DNA from: Streptomyces sp. SN-593
Lineage (GTDB): Bacteria > Actinomycetota > Actinomycetes > Streptomycetales > Streptomycetaceae
NCBI RefSeq assembly: GCF_016756395.1
Contig: NZ_AP018365.1
Span: 4,191,001-4,255,000 of the forward strand
Reading direction: 5' to 3'
Length of the DNA: 64,000 bases
Shown here piece by piece: positions 1 to 8,461 of this stretch. The notes below the pieces were generated by a model. The model did not search any database. It worked only from the letters and a program-made list of their open reading frames with translations, and was not told where the DNA came from. Made by a program: the position numbers and the translations under genes. How positions within the stretch are numbered: the first letter of the stretch is position 1; every line of letters begins with the position of its first letter.

Positions 1-659
1 TCGCTGGTGGACGACGCCCGCAGCAGCTTGCCGCCGTCGATGACGACGATGTGGTCGCTGGTGCGCTCCAGTTCACCGAGCAGGTGCGAGGTGACCAGGA
101 CCGAGATGCCGAAGTCGCTGTGCACGCGGCGGATCAGGCCGAGCATGTCGTCGCGACCGGCCGGGTCGAGACCGTTGGTCGGCTCGTCGAGCAGCACCAG
201 TTCCGGGTCGTGGACCAGTGCCTGGGCGAGCTTGACCCGCTGCTTCATGCCCGTGGAGTAGCCGCCCATCGGACGGTAGCGCTCCTCGTAGAGGCCGACG
301 TGGCGCAGCGTGTCGGCGGTGCGCTCGCGGGCGGCGGTGGGCGGCAGGCCGGACATGCGGGCCATGTGCACCACGAACTCGGTCGCCGAGACGTCCGGCG
401 GGAGGCAGTCGTGCTCGGGCATGTACCCGACCAGGGCCCGGATCCCGGGGCCGTCCGAGGCCACGTCGCGACCGAGCACCGTGGCGCGGCCCTCGGTGGC
501 CGGGGCGAGTCCGAGCAGGATCTTGATCAGGGTCGACTTGCCGGCTCCGTTGGCCCCCACCAGCCCGGTCACACCGGGCGTGATGTCCACGGTCAGCCGG
601 TCGAGCGCGGTCACCCTCGGGTACCGCTTGCTCAGGCTCTCGGTAGCGATCACATTCAC
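1..659 (-). CDS. ABC transporter ATP-binding protein (3' part beyond left edge)
   Basis: This is the nucleotide-binding subunit of an ABC transporter, partly outside the window. Reading leftwards from a GTG at 659 (or 653) the protein begins VNVIATESLSKRYPRVTALD. The Walker A motif GANGAGKST is near residue 35, the signature region STGMKQR near residue 140, and Walker B LVLLDEPTNGLD near residue 160. It is still open at base 1 after about 219 codons. The architecture is that of the DrrA/CcmA-like class, which usually pairs with a separate permease gene, presumably further left. Substrate and direction of transport cannot be read. No ATG lies near the natural N-terminus, so a GTG start is inferred. 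Confidence 0.85.
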   Translation of the reverse strand, partial: MNVIATESLSKRYPRVTALDRLTVDITPGVTGLVGANGAGKSTLIKILLGLAPATEGRATVLGRDVASDGPGIRALVGYMPEHDCLPPDVSATEFVVHMARMSGLPPTAARERTADTLRHVGLYEERYRPMGGYSTGMKQRVKLAQALVHDPELVLLDEPTNGLDPAGRDDMLGLIRRVHSDFGISVLVTSHLLGELERTSDHIVVIDGGKLLRASSTS

Positions 660-793
660 GGCTCGACCGTAGTGGCTGGCGCGAGCCCCCCGCGTCGCCC
701 GCGGGGCGGTGCTTCTCGTACGACTCGCGGCGGACACCCCGTAGGGGTCGGCATCCGATCGGGTGAAAGTGCCTCCGGGCGGGGTCGGACGTC

Positions 794-833
794 TTGACGC
801 TGCCATCGGTCGATGTCACATTGATCACTGACA
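794..833 (+). promoter_or_regulatory. Candidate promoter with inverted repeat upstream of the EphD-like gene
   Basis: TTGACG at 794-799 resembles a -35 box. About 15 bp on lies the inverted repeat TGTCA-N10-TGACA (814-818 and 829-833), covering the expected -10 region. It sits between the divergent ABC gene and the EphD-like gene. A MerR regulator is encoded at the end of the same cluster and is an obvious candidate to bind here, but that is inference. Confidence 0.35.
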
Positions 834-863
834 GCGTTTCTCGGTGCTGGGGGCGGTGACGGC

Positions 864-2795
864 ATGGACGGCGTGGAAGGCAAGGACGGGACGGACGGCG
901 GGAGCGACGCGGAGGCCACGGGCCGGGCGGCGGAGGCGGACGGGGCCTCGGTTGCGGGCACGGGCACCGGCGCGGTGAGGGGCGGTGCCGAGCGTGCGCC
1001 GGTGCGGGAGCGGTTCGTCACCGGTGCCGGAGGGGTGCGCCTGTGCGTGGCCGAGCGCGGCGCCGCGGCCCCGCCCGGCGGTCCGCCGACGATCGTGCTG
1101 GTCCACGGCTACCCGGACAGCAAGGAGGTCTGGTCCTCGGTCGCCGACCGGCTCTCCGACCGCTTCCACGTGGTGAGTTACGACGTACGGGGCCACGGCC
1201 GCTCCACCGCGCCGGACCCGCTCAGGGGCGGCTTCACCCTGGAGAAGCTCACCGAGGACTTCCTCGCGGTCGTGGACGCGGTCAGCCCGGACCGCCCGGT
1301 GCACCTGGTCGGCCACGACTGGGGCTCCGTGCAGGGCTGGGAGTTCGCCACCGTCACCGCCGCCGAGGGCCGGATCGCCTCGTTCACCTCGATCTCCGGC
1401 CCGAGCCTGGACCACTTCGGCCACTGGATCGCCCGCCGCCTGCGCCGCCCCACCCCCCGCCGGGCCGGCCAACTCCTGGGCCAGCTCACCAAGTCGTGGT
1501 ACGTCTACGCCCTGCACACCCCGGTGCTTCCCGAGGCGGCCTGGCGCGGACCGCTCGGCAGACAGTGGCCGAAGCTGCTCGCCCGGGCCGAGAAGGTCCC
1601 GTCCGACGGCTATCCGACCACGTCCCTGCCGCAGGACGCGGCACACGGCGCCTGGCTCTACCGCGACAACGTCCGGCGCCGGCTCAGCCGTCCGCGTCCC
1701 GACCCCGTCGCCCACGTGCCGGTCCTGCTGGTCACCCCCACCCGGGACGCCTTCCTCTCCGAGGGCCTCTACGACGACCTGGAGCGCTGGGCGCCCCGGC
1801 TGACCCGGCGCACCCTTCCGGCCAAGCACTGGGTGCCGCGTTCCCGGCCGGACCAGTTGGCCCGCTGGATCACGGACTTCGTGGCCGGCACCGAAGGCGC
1901 GCCCGCCCCCGGCGACGGGGACCCGGACCCCGCCCGGAAGACCGTGCTCGGCCGGGGCCTGCCCGCCGCGCGCGAGCGGTTCGCCGGGCAGCTCGTGGTG
2001 GTCACCGGTGCCGCCAGCGGGATCGGCAGGGCGACCGCGCTCGCCTTCGCCGAGGCCGGCGCGCGGGTGGTCGCGGTGGACCGGGACGCGGAGGGCGCCG
2101 CCTCGACTGCGGCGGCCGCCCTGCGGGCCGGTGCAGCCGACGCGTGGCCGGAGGCGGTCGACGTCGCGGACGCCGAGGCGATGGAGAAGTTCGCGGCCCG
2201 TTCCGCCGACCTGCGCGGCGTGCCCGACGTGGTGGTCAACAACGCGGGGATCGGCCTGGCCGGCCCGTTCCTCGACACCACGGTGGAGGACTGGAAGCAA
2301 GTGCTGGACGTCAACTTGTGGGGGGTGATCCACGGGTGCCGGCTCTTCGGCCGCCAGATGGCCGAGCGCGGCCAGGGCGGGCACATCGTCAACACCGCGT
2401 CGGCCGCCGCCTTCCAGCCGTCCCGGGCGCTGCCCGCCTACAGCACCTCCAAGGCCGCGGTTCTGATGCTCAGCGAGTGCCTGCGGGCCGAACTGGCGCC
2501 GCACGGCATCGGGGTGAGTGCGATATGCCCCGGCCTGGTCAACACCGCGATCACCGGCAGCGCGCGGCACGCGGGTGTCAGCGAGGAGGAGCAGGAGCGG
2601 CGGCGGGCCATGAGCGCCAAGCTGTACTCCCTGCGCAACTACCCGCCGGAGAAGGTGGCCCGGGCCGTCGTACGCGCGGTGCGCAGGGACACCGCGGTCG
2701 TGCCGGTCACGCCCGAAGCACGCGGTGCGCGGCTGCTGTCGCGGATGTCCCCCGGAGCGCTGCGGGCGCTCGCACGGGTCGATCCGCCGATGTAG
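864..2795 (+). CDS. Alpha/beta-hydrolase / short-chain dehydrogenase fusion (EphD-like)
   Basis: This 643-residue protein has two catalytic modules. Residues about 45-335 are an alpha/beta hydrolase of epoxide-hydrolase type, with HGYP near residue 81 (oxyanion hole) and HDWGS near 151 (nucleophile Asp). Residues about 370-620 are a classical SDR, with TGAASGIG at about 381, NNAG near 460 and a YSTSK catalytic pair at about 526-530. The order matches mycobacterial EphD, an epoxide hydrolase/SDR fusion linked to mycolic-acid metabolism. Streptomycetes make no mycolates, so the substrate here is unknown and is probably another lipid. The first 40 residues are low-complexity Gly/Ala/Asp and may overstate the true N-terminus. 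It is followed by COG3687 and MerR genes on the same strand. Confidence 0.88.
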   Translation: MDGVEGKDGTDGGSDAEATGRAAEADGASVAGTGTGAVRGGAERAPVRERFVTGAGGVRLCVAERGAAAPPGGPPTIVLVHGYPDSKEVWSSVADRLSDRFHVVSYDVRGHGRSTAPDPLRGGFTLEKLTEDFLAVVDAVSPDRPVHLVGHDWGSVQGWEFATVTAAEGRIASFTSISGPSLDHFGHWIARRLRRPTPRRAGQLLGQLTKSWYVYALHTPVLPEAAWRGPLGRQWPKLLARAEKVPSDGYPTTSLPQDAAHGAWLYRDNVRRRLSRPRPDPVAHVPVLLVTPTRDAFLSEGLYDDLERWAPRLTRRTLPAKHWVPRSRPDQLARWITDFVAGTEGAPAPGDGDPDPARKTVLGRGLPAARERFAGQLVVVTGAASGIGRATALAFAEAGARVVAVDRDAEGAASTAAAALRAGAADAWPEAVDVADAEAMEKFAARSADLRGVPDVVVNNAGIGLAGPFLDTTVEDWKQVLDVNLWGVIHGCRLFGRQMAERGQGGHIVNTASAAAFQPSRALPAYSTSKAAVLMLSECLRAELAPHGIGVSAICPGLVNTAITGSARHAGVSEEEQERRRAMSAKLYSLRNYPPEKVARAVVRAVRRDTAVVPVTPEARGARLLSRMSPGALRALARVDPPM

Positions 2796-2934
2796 CCGAC
2801 CGCGCAGCGGCCCAGTCCGCTCCCCCTCCTGCCTGCTCCCTCTGCCCGTTTCTCCCACCCCGTCCCCCGCCCCGTCCTCCCGTCCCGTCCTCACCCGCCG
2901 CCCACCCGCAGAACCCCGTCAGGAGGCACCACCC

Positions 2935-3855
2935 GTGAGCCACGCGATCAAGCCCCGCCGGGTCACGTTCGACTGGAAGCAGACGCCGCTGCACTGGATT
3001 CCGGGCGAGCCGACCGCGACCCACGTGATCAACGTGCTGCACCTGCTGCTGCCCGCGGGTGAGCGGTGGTTCGTCAAGGTGTTCAAGGAAGCGCTGCCGC
3101 TGGTCACGGACGAGCGCCTGCTCAAGGACGTGAAGGGCTTCATGGGCCAGGAGGCCACCCACAGCGTCCAGCACGCCTACGTCCTGGAGCACCTGGCCGA
3201 GCAGCGGCTCGACACCACCGCCTACACCCGCCACGTGGAGTGGATGTTCGACGTGCTGCTGGGCGAGCGACCGCCGTGGGGGCTGCCGGTGACGCGCCGC
3301 GAGTGGCTGCGCTTCCGGCTGTCGCTGATCGCGGCGATCGAGCACTTCACCGCGGTCCTCGGCGACTGGATACTGGAGGCGGACGCGCTGGACGGCGCGC
3401 AGAGCGACGAGGTGATGCTCGACCTGCTGCGCTGGCACGGCGCCGAGGAGGTCGAACACCGGTCGGTCGCCTTCGACATGTACCAACACGCGGGCGGCAA
3501 GGGCGCAGGGCGCTACCTGCGCCGCGCCGAGGGCATGGCGATGGCCTGGCCCACGCTGTTCTACCTGTGGGTGGTCGGCGCCCGCTACCTGATGCGCCAT
3601 GATCCACAACTGGAGCGGGGGCGTTACCGCTTCAAGGACCACCGCGCCGCCGCCCGGCGCGGCCTGCTCCCCTCGTGGTCCTCGCTGCACGCCGCCATGC
3701 CCCGCTACCTGCGGCGGTCGTACCATCCCTCGCAGGAAGGGTCGTTGAGCAGGGCGGTGGACTACCTGGCGATATCCCCCGCCGCGCAGGCCGCCTCCGG
3801 GACGACCACCCGCGGCCGGGCGGGGACGGTGGAGGGTCCGGCCGCCGCCTCCTGA
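2935..3855 (+). CDS. Predicted metal-dependent hydrolase (COG3687, PF10118-like)
   Basis: The product is a 306-residue soluble protein of the family annotated as predicted metal-dependent hydrolases. Family members look ferritin-like and carry histidine/glutamate clusters. Here these are EATHSVQH (about 62-69), IEHF (about 124) and EEVEHRS (about 170), spaced like helices that bind a di-metal centre. The GTG start at 2935 is set by AGGAGG at 2921-2926; longer upstream frames lack a site. The gene lies 139 bp after the EphD-like fusion and 30 bp before the MerR gene, suggesting one transcription unit. Members often sit beside SDRs and regulators in actinobacteria, but the substrate is not established. 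A di-iron oxygenase-type activity on lipid substrates is possible inference. Confidence 0.8.
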   Translation: MSHAIKPRRVTFDWKQTPLHWIPGEPTATHVINVLHLLLPAGERWFVKVFKEALPLVTDERLLKDVKGFMGQEATHSVQHAYVLEHLAEQRLDTTAYTRHVEWMFDVLLGERPPWGLPVTRREWLRFRLSLIAAIEHFTAVLGDWILEADALDGAQSDEVMLDLLRWHGAEEVEHRSVAFDMYQHAGGKGAGRYLRRAEGMAMAWPTLFYLWVVGARYLMRHDPQLERGRYRFKDHRAAARRGLLPSWSSLHAAMPRYLRRSYHPSQEGSLSRAVDYLAISPAAQAASGTTTRGRAGTVEGPAAAS

Positions 3856-3885
3856 CCTCCCCCGAACCGCAGAACAGCGAGGAGC

Positions 3886-4977
3886 ATGTCCGTGACCACC
3901 GCGGAAAAGCAGCGCGCCTACCGGATCGAGGACCTGTCGCGCCTCAGCGGCACCACGGTCCGCACCATCAGGGCGTACACCGACCGCGGCCTGCTGCCCA
4001 GACCCGGGCGGCAGGGCCGGGCCAACGTCTATGACGACTCCCACCTGGTCCGGCTGCGGCAGATCGCCGGCCTGCTGGAACGCGGATACACGCTGGCGAG
4101 TATCAAGGAGTTGCTCGCCGCCTGGGACGCGGGCACCGGGCTCGGCGGCGTGCTCGGGCTGGTCGGCGAAGTGGACCGGCCGTGGTCCGACGAGGCACCG
4201 GCGCGGATAGGGCTGGCCGAGCTGACCGAGTCGTTCGGCGGGGTGATGGACCTGACGGCGATCGAGGAGGCGCTGCGCCTGGGCGTCCTGGAGGCGGTGC
4301 CCGGGCAGGACGACGAGTTCCTGGCGCCGAGCCCCAGCGAACTGGCGGTGGCGGCCGAACTGCATCGCGCCGGGGTGCCGTTGGCCGCGATCACCGGGCA
4401 TCTGCGCGAGGTACGCGGCCAGGTCGAGCACATCTCCGAGCGGTTCCTGGAGTTCACCACGGAACACGTCTTCCATCGCTTCCTCCAGCACCCGCCGACA
4501 GAGGAGGAGGCCACCGAGGCCACCGACCTCATCCGGCGACTGCGCCCGCTGGCCCAGCAGACCGTGGACGCCGAGTTGGCGCGCGCGATGCGGCTGCGCG
4601 CCACCGAGCACATCCGGCGCCACCTCGGCGATGCGGCGGCGCTGACCCCGCGGCCGGACCAGGAGGACGAGCAGGGGCTGGGGCCGGAATCCCGGGGCCA
4701 GGTCACCCCCGTTCCCTCGGCGACCCCCGCTTCCTCGGCGGCCCCCGAGCCCTCGCCCTCGCCCCAACCCGCGGCGGCCCCCGCAGCCACAGCCGAGGAC
4801 ACGGCCGGGGGCCCGGCCGAGACCTCACCCGTACCGCTGCCCGCGTCCACCGTCGCCGCCGTACGGGAACTGGTGGGCGCGGACCACGTCGCGGAGTTCG
4901 TTGCGGCGGCCGCCGACCGGGAGGTGGCCGCCCGCCGGATGAACGCGCTGGCCGCACGACCCGCGGCCGCGCCCTGA
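3886..4977 (+). CDS. MerR family transcriptional regulator
   Basis: Residues about 7-75 form a MerR winged-helix DNA-binding domain: YRIEDLSRLSGTTVRTIRAY, then a wing and a second helix pair. The 363-residue protein is longer than a minimal MerR. The middle (about 80-255) is helical with no visible Cys metal-binding loop, so a small organic or lipid effector is likelier than a metal. Residues about 265-320 are a Pro/Ala/Ser/Glu linker, followed by a short helical tail. The ATG at 3886 follows GAGGAG closely, and the gene is the last of the EphD/COG3687 group. Control of that group is inferred from position. Confidence 0.88.
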   Translation: MSVTTAEKQRAYRIEDLSRLSGTTVRTIRAYTDRGLLPRPGRQGRANVYDDSHLVRLRQIAGLLERGYTLASIKELLAAWDAGTGLGGVLGLVGEVDRPWSDEAPARIGLAELTESFGGVMDLTAIEEALRLGVLEAVPGQDDEFLAPSPSELAVAAELHRAGVPLAAITGHLREVRGQVEHISERFLEFTTEHVFHRFLQHPPTEEEATEATDLIRRLRPLAQQTVDAELARAMRLRATEHIRRHLGDAAALTPRPDQEDEQGLGPESRGQVTPVPSATPASSAAPEPSPSPQPAAAPAATAEDTAGGPAETSPVPLPASTVAAVRELVGADHVAEFVAAAADREVAARRMNALAARPAAAP

Positions 4978-5637
4978 CCCACGGCCCTGCCGGGTTTCCC
5001 GTGGTGAGCAGCCGTGTCCAATGCCGCGTGAAGGAGGCGGGAACGGATGCGGGAGACGGCGGATACACGGAAAGGTCGGACCGAGGGCACGGCGTCCCGG
5101 TCCGCTTCATGGCCCGTCATGGCCCGGAAAGTGCCTCAGGCAGAACGCGTTTTCTGCGGAACGCTGTTGTCATCCGCTGCTCTGAGGGCGCCATACCTCC
5201 AGCCGCCGGCCGCCCGGCCCAGTGGGCCCCACCCCCGCGGCACCGGCCTGCGAGCAGCGCCGATCCGAGGCATCCATGCCCGCACCCGAAGTCCGACCCC
5301 CGCCTGCCCGCAGCCGACCCACCACCACGGATGGCGACGCAGAGGCGGTGATGCCCGGGAGGCCGCGCTGGAGCGCGTCTGCGCCGGTTTCGTCACGACG
5401 ATCGGTCCGCGGGAGTTGCCGTCTCCGCCGGACAAGTGCCGTCGCCTGAGGGCATCCGATCGCTCGAACGGGCCCTGGCCTGCGGCTTTCGACAGCCCGC
5501 AAGGTGATCAATTGCTCTCGCGGACCGATCGATTGGGCCCGCTTTGCGTGGTACGTTCTGTCACCGACGATCTCAATAGGGTGACCCCGGCAGCGCGCCA
5601 ACGCTCCGGGGTCCGGCACAAGGAGACACAACTCCTC
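4978..5637 (+). other. 660-bp gene-poor stretch before the helix-turn-helix gene
   Basis: No convincing gene is visible. A reading frame from 5047 runs in frame into the next gene, but its first 197 codons have no recognisable sequence and no matching start signals. The only structured element is the leader hairpin at 5583-5613. Confidence 0.5.
5583..5613 (+). promoter_or_regulatory. Hairpin in the leader of the helix-turn-helix gene
   Basis: GACCCCGG plus AGCG (5583-5595, one bulged C) pairs with CGCT plus CCGGGGTC (5602-5613) around a 6-nt loop. It ends about 7 bp before the Shine-Dalgarno AAGGAGA. It could be an attenuator-like or protein-binding leader structure or an operator; there is no T-run, so a terminator is unlikely. 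Confidence 0.45.
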
Positions 5638-6594
5638 ATGCAGATTCATCGTAGCGGCCATGCGCGCGGCTTCACGGTCCTGCCTAACACGTTGCTTCAG
5701 GACCGGCGGCTGTCGTACACCGCCCGCGGCCTACTGGCCGACCTCCTCTCCCGGCCCGACGGCTGGTCGGAGGACGGCCGACGGATGGCCGACACCAGCC
5801 CGCAGGGCCGCCTGACCGTCGCCAAGGCCCTGCGCGAGCTGGCCGCCGCCGGGTACTACCGCGTGGACAAGGTCCGGCGGCCGGACGGCACCTTCGTCAG
5901 TGAGAGCCACGTGTACGACTCCCCACAGGCGGGACCGAGTGCCGTACGTCCGGGCTCCGGTCGACGGGCCCCCGACGACCATGACGCCCACCCCGTAAAG
6001 GACCGTGGGAAAGAACCCACCCTCCCCGCACAGCGGTCGCATTCCGCCGAGGCGTTGGGTGCTCGCTGCGACGCCCGGGAGGCGGGGCAGGCGGGGCAGG
6101 CGGGGCAGGCGGGGCAGGCGAAGCTTCCCGCAAGCGATGGCGTCGCGGACGGCCCGGTCGGGGAGGCGGCGGCCGTTCTGTTCAGGGTGCTGAGGCCCGA
6201 ACCGCGCCTGCGCCTCGGCACGGCCGAGGCCATCGCCCTCGCGCCCCTGGTCGGCATCTGGCTGGAGCGCGGTTACGGCCAGCGCGACCTGGCCGAAGCC
6301 CTCCTGCCGGGGCTGCCCGCCCGCCTCCACTCGGCCGCCGCCCTCGTGCGCGACCGCCTGACCCGCAAGCTCCCACCAGCGCCCGAACCAAGCGCCCCGG
6401 CGAAGCCGAGCTGGTGCGAGTGCGGCTCGTGCTCTCGGCCTATCCCGCACGAAGGGATCTGCCGTAGCTGCGCGGGCCTGGCAGACAGAAACGACGACAC
6501 GGCGGCCCGCGCGGATGTCGCCGCGCGCGGACGAGCCAAGGTGCGCGCCGCCCTCCAGGCCGACGCCGGTCGGCTCCTTCCCGCCAGAGCCTGA
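5638..6594 (+). CDS. Helix-turn-helix protein of plasmid/integrative-element type
   Basis: The 318-residue protein starts at ATG 5638 behind AAGGAGA. Residues 1-95 are a winged-helix-like module (RGFTVLPNTLLQDRRLSY, then a recognition-helix region SPQGRLTVAKALRELAAAGY) of a type common in streptomycete genomes, often near plasmid or integrative-element genes. A low-complexity stretch with four GQA repeats (about 149-160) follows, then a helical domain. A C-terminal CxC-x2-C...C-x2-C motif (CECGSCSRP, ICRSCAG) looks like a small zinc ribbon. A decayed DUF2637 gene follows directly, which supports a mobile origin. The exact function (regulator or replication-linked) is not known. Confidence 0.7.
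   Translation: MQIHRSGHARGFTVLPNTLLQDRRLSYTARGLLADLLSRPDGWSEDGRRMADTSPQGRLTVAKALRELAAAGYYRVDKVRRPDGTFVSESHVYDSPQAGPSAVRPGSGRRAPDDHDAHPVKDRGKEPTLPAQRSHSAEALGARCDAREAGQAGQAGQAGQAKLPASDGVADGPVGEAAAVLFRVLRPEPRLRLGTAEAIALAPLVGIWLERGYGQRDLAEALLPGLPARLHSAAALVRDRLTRKLPPAPEPSAPAKPSWCECGSCSRPIPHEGICRSCAGLADRNDDTAARADVAARGRAKVRAALQADAGRLLPARA
6082..6117 (+). repeat. Four perfect 9-bp tandem repeats inside the helix-turn-helix gene
   Basis: GCGGGGCAG is repeated four times without mismatch and in frame, giving a Gly-Gln-Ala run between the two domains of the protein. It is likely a length-variable linker. Confidence 0.9.
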
Positions 6595-6599
6595 CCTCC

Positions 6600-6905
6600 C
6601 ACCGCCGCGCCTCCTGGTGGGACCCGCTCGCCCTGATCGTGCTCGGCTCGGCCGGCGGCGCGCTGTCGTACGCGACGCGCCGTGGGTCGCCCGTGCCTAC
6701 GCGTATGCCCCGTTCGGCACGGCCACGGCAGCCAGCCGGTGGGCCAAGGCCGTGCACGCCGTCCGCCTCAACCAACCGGGCGTCCACACCTTGACCCTCG
6801 GCGACCACACCGTGGCGGTCCTGTCGGCGACAGCGCCACCGGCCCTGGGGGGCGCCACCCACGTGCACACCCCCATCAGCCGCCACGGCGACCAAGGGCA
6901 AAGCC
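6600..6905 (+). pseudogene. DUF2637 membrane protein remnant
   Basis: Two pieces of the DUF2637 family, found in actinomycete plasmids and integrative elements, lie in different frames. The N-terminal piece reads WWDPLALIVLGSAGGALSY (about 6619-6675). It switches frame to APWVARAYAYAPFGTATAAS and then to KAVHAVRLNQPGVHTLTLGDHT (about 6675-6905). The middle of the family, with the conserved membrane helices, is missing between them, so this is an internal deletion plus frameshift. A frame from 6515 to 6952 covers the second piece but carries an unrelated N-terminus. The assignment rests on remembered family consensus. Confidence 0.6.
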
Positions 6906-6942
6906 GTCCTGACCAGCCTCACCCAAGCTCCCGCACAGGCGT

Positions 6943-7160
6943 CTACGCCTGAGCACCGTGATCCTGCCGATCCACCGCTGGGCCGAAGGGCGGAAGGCGT
7001 CGTAGGGAGCGGAGGAGCTCGGCTTCCACGCGGCCTCCAGCTACGACCACCTGTCGTGGCGCGTGCCGTTCCGGGACCGGACGTGGTCCGGCGCGATCCC
7101 GACGCTGACCGCGGCCGCCGGCGTGACCGACAGCATCCGCCTTGGCACCCTCGTCACGTC
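6943..7160 (+). pseudogene. Truncated 5' copy of the LLM oxidoreductase gene
   Basis: Bases 6949-7160 align without gaps to 8943-9154, the first 70 codons of the intact LLM gene, with about 18 mismatches in 212 positions by eye (about 91% identity). The start codon region is lost. A CAG codon has become TAG at 7003-7005, and similarity stops abruptly after the codons for LVTS. It is therefore a dead, truncated paralogue on the same strand about 2 kb upstream of the intact gene. Confidence 0.9.
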
Positions 7161-7282
7161 GGTCAAGCCGCGTTCACGCATCACGGACTGACCTGCGGAA
7201 AAGCGAATGGGACCAAGGGAGAACACCTGGACCACGCCGGGCCTCGGTCTGCGGGTCGACAGTCGGAACCTTCTCCGTGTGT

Positions 7283-8461
7283 TCAGCGTGGGCGGATGCG
7301 GAGCAGTTCACTGAGCCGGTTTCCGATGACGGAGACGCCGGGGCGTAGTTCGGTCTCGTCGTACCAGGGCTTGCGTCGGCGCAGGAGTGCGTCGCCGTGC
7401 TCGCTCCAGGTGAAGCCGGGCTGCCGCAGGAGCTTTTGGAACACCGTGTCGACAGTCAGCGGGTGTGCGGCGGCCAGGCGGCGGATCGGCAGTGGTGTGA
7501 TCGACTCCTCGCGCAGATAGGTACGGAGCAGGTCCTGGTGGTGTTTGCGCCCCGGAAGGTCGGGGTTCGCGAACAGGTCTCGCAACGATCCGTAGTCCGC
7601 GTAGAAGTTGAGTCCGTCGACCTGGTCGTAGATGACGCCGACGGTCTCCGCGTCCGCCAGTTCGGCAGGCAGCGTGAAGAGGGGCAACTCCGGGGCGGTG
7701 TCTCTGCCCCGGTCGCGGCCGAGCGGTCGGCCGGCGGTGGCTGCTTGTTGCCGGTGGCGGTAGTAGGCATTGATGCGGTCCTCGGCTACGCCGGAGGCGA
7801 GGACCAACTCGTCACTGCCGAAGAACTCGGCGAAGGCGGCCCGGTCCTCCCGCATCGAGCGCCATCCCTGCTCGACCTTCTCGGGATTGCGGAAGACGAG
7901 GTCGGGCCGGCTGGTGGCCAGTTCGAGGGCCGCGGCGGCGATCTCCGGCGCGGCGGCCCGGGGGTAGGAGGACATGACGCCGGAGACGAGCCACGCGCCG
8001 GGCATCGGTGCCAGGGCTACCAGCCGGGCGCCGAGGAAGCCTCCTTTCGTGACCCCGCGGAAGGCCGCACGCCCGGCGTTGGTGTAGGTCCGGTACTCCA
8101 GGTCGTCCAGCAGGTTGAGCAGGAGCAGGCGGTCGCCGTCCTTGCCTCGTACCTCGAAGAGCCCCTCCACCGGGTCGCGCCAGGCCAGGACCATCTGCCG
8201 GTCCGTGTCGGTCAAGCCCGTCCGACGGGTGACGAAGCGGTCGGCGACGGTGGTGCCGTCCGGAAGGCGGTACTGAAGAAGGAAGTGGTCGATGACGTTG
8301 ATCGCGGTCGCCTCGTCCAACGCGCCTTCGGGGCCGGCGGCTTCCGTCAGGAGCGGGACGAGGAACCGCTCGAAGGAGCGGCCCTCCCCGAACGCCACGA
8401 GGTCTTCCTTCAGTTCGGCGCTGCGTCGTAGGACCGGTGCGGGATCGGCGACGGTGTTCAT
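7283..8461 (-). CDS. Conserved hypothetical protein, coupled to ccbP-like gene
   Basis: The product is a 392-residue soluble protein with no signal peptide, membrane segment or motif that I recognise. It is rich in charged residues, with recognisable stretches such as WRDPVEGLFEVRG (about 93), NPEKVEQGWRSMREDR (about 190) and DQVDGLNFYADYG (about 285). Its ATG (8461) overlaps the stop of the upstream calcium-binding protein gene by four bases (ATGA), so the two are probably translationally coupled and act together. The pair lies between the broken and intact LLM copies, a sign of insertion. Function unknown. Confidence 0.75.
   Translation of the reverse strand: MNTVADPAPVLRRSAELKEDLVAFGEGRSFERFLVPLLTEAAGPEGALDEATAINVIDHFLLQYRLPDGTTVADRFVTRRTGLTDTDRQMVLAWRDPVEGLFEVRGKDGDRLLLLNLLDDLEYRTYTNAGRAAFRGVTKGGFLGARLVALAPMPGAWLVSGVMSSYPRAAAPEIAAAALELATSRPDLVFRNPEKVEQGWRSMREDRAAFAEFFGSDELVLASGVAEDRINAYYRHRQQAATAGRPLGRDRGRDTAPELPLFTLPAELADAETVGVIYDQVDGLNFYADYGSLRDLFANPDLPGRKHHQDLLRTYLREESITPLPIRRLAAAHPLTVDTVFQKLLRQPGFTWSEHGDALLRRRKPWYDETELRPGVSVIGNRLSELLRIRPR

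Noticed and set aside
73..828. A 251-codon minus-strand frame through the ABC gene and its upstream gap
   Set aside because: It crosses the ABC start in the wrong frame; the correct frame shows Walker A, signature and Walker B motifs.
1163..1177. A partial parS-like CTTCCACGTGGTGA
   Set aside because: Right half does not match; it is within the EphD-like coding sequence.
5047..5637. An N-terminal extension of the helix-turn-helix protein starting at 5047
   Set aside because: The extra 197 residues are low-information, and the AAGGAGA before ATG 5638 gives a family-like N-terminus.
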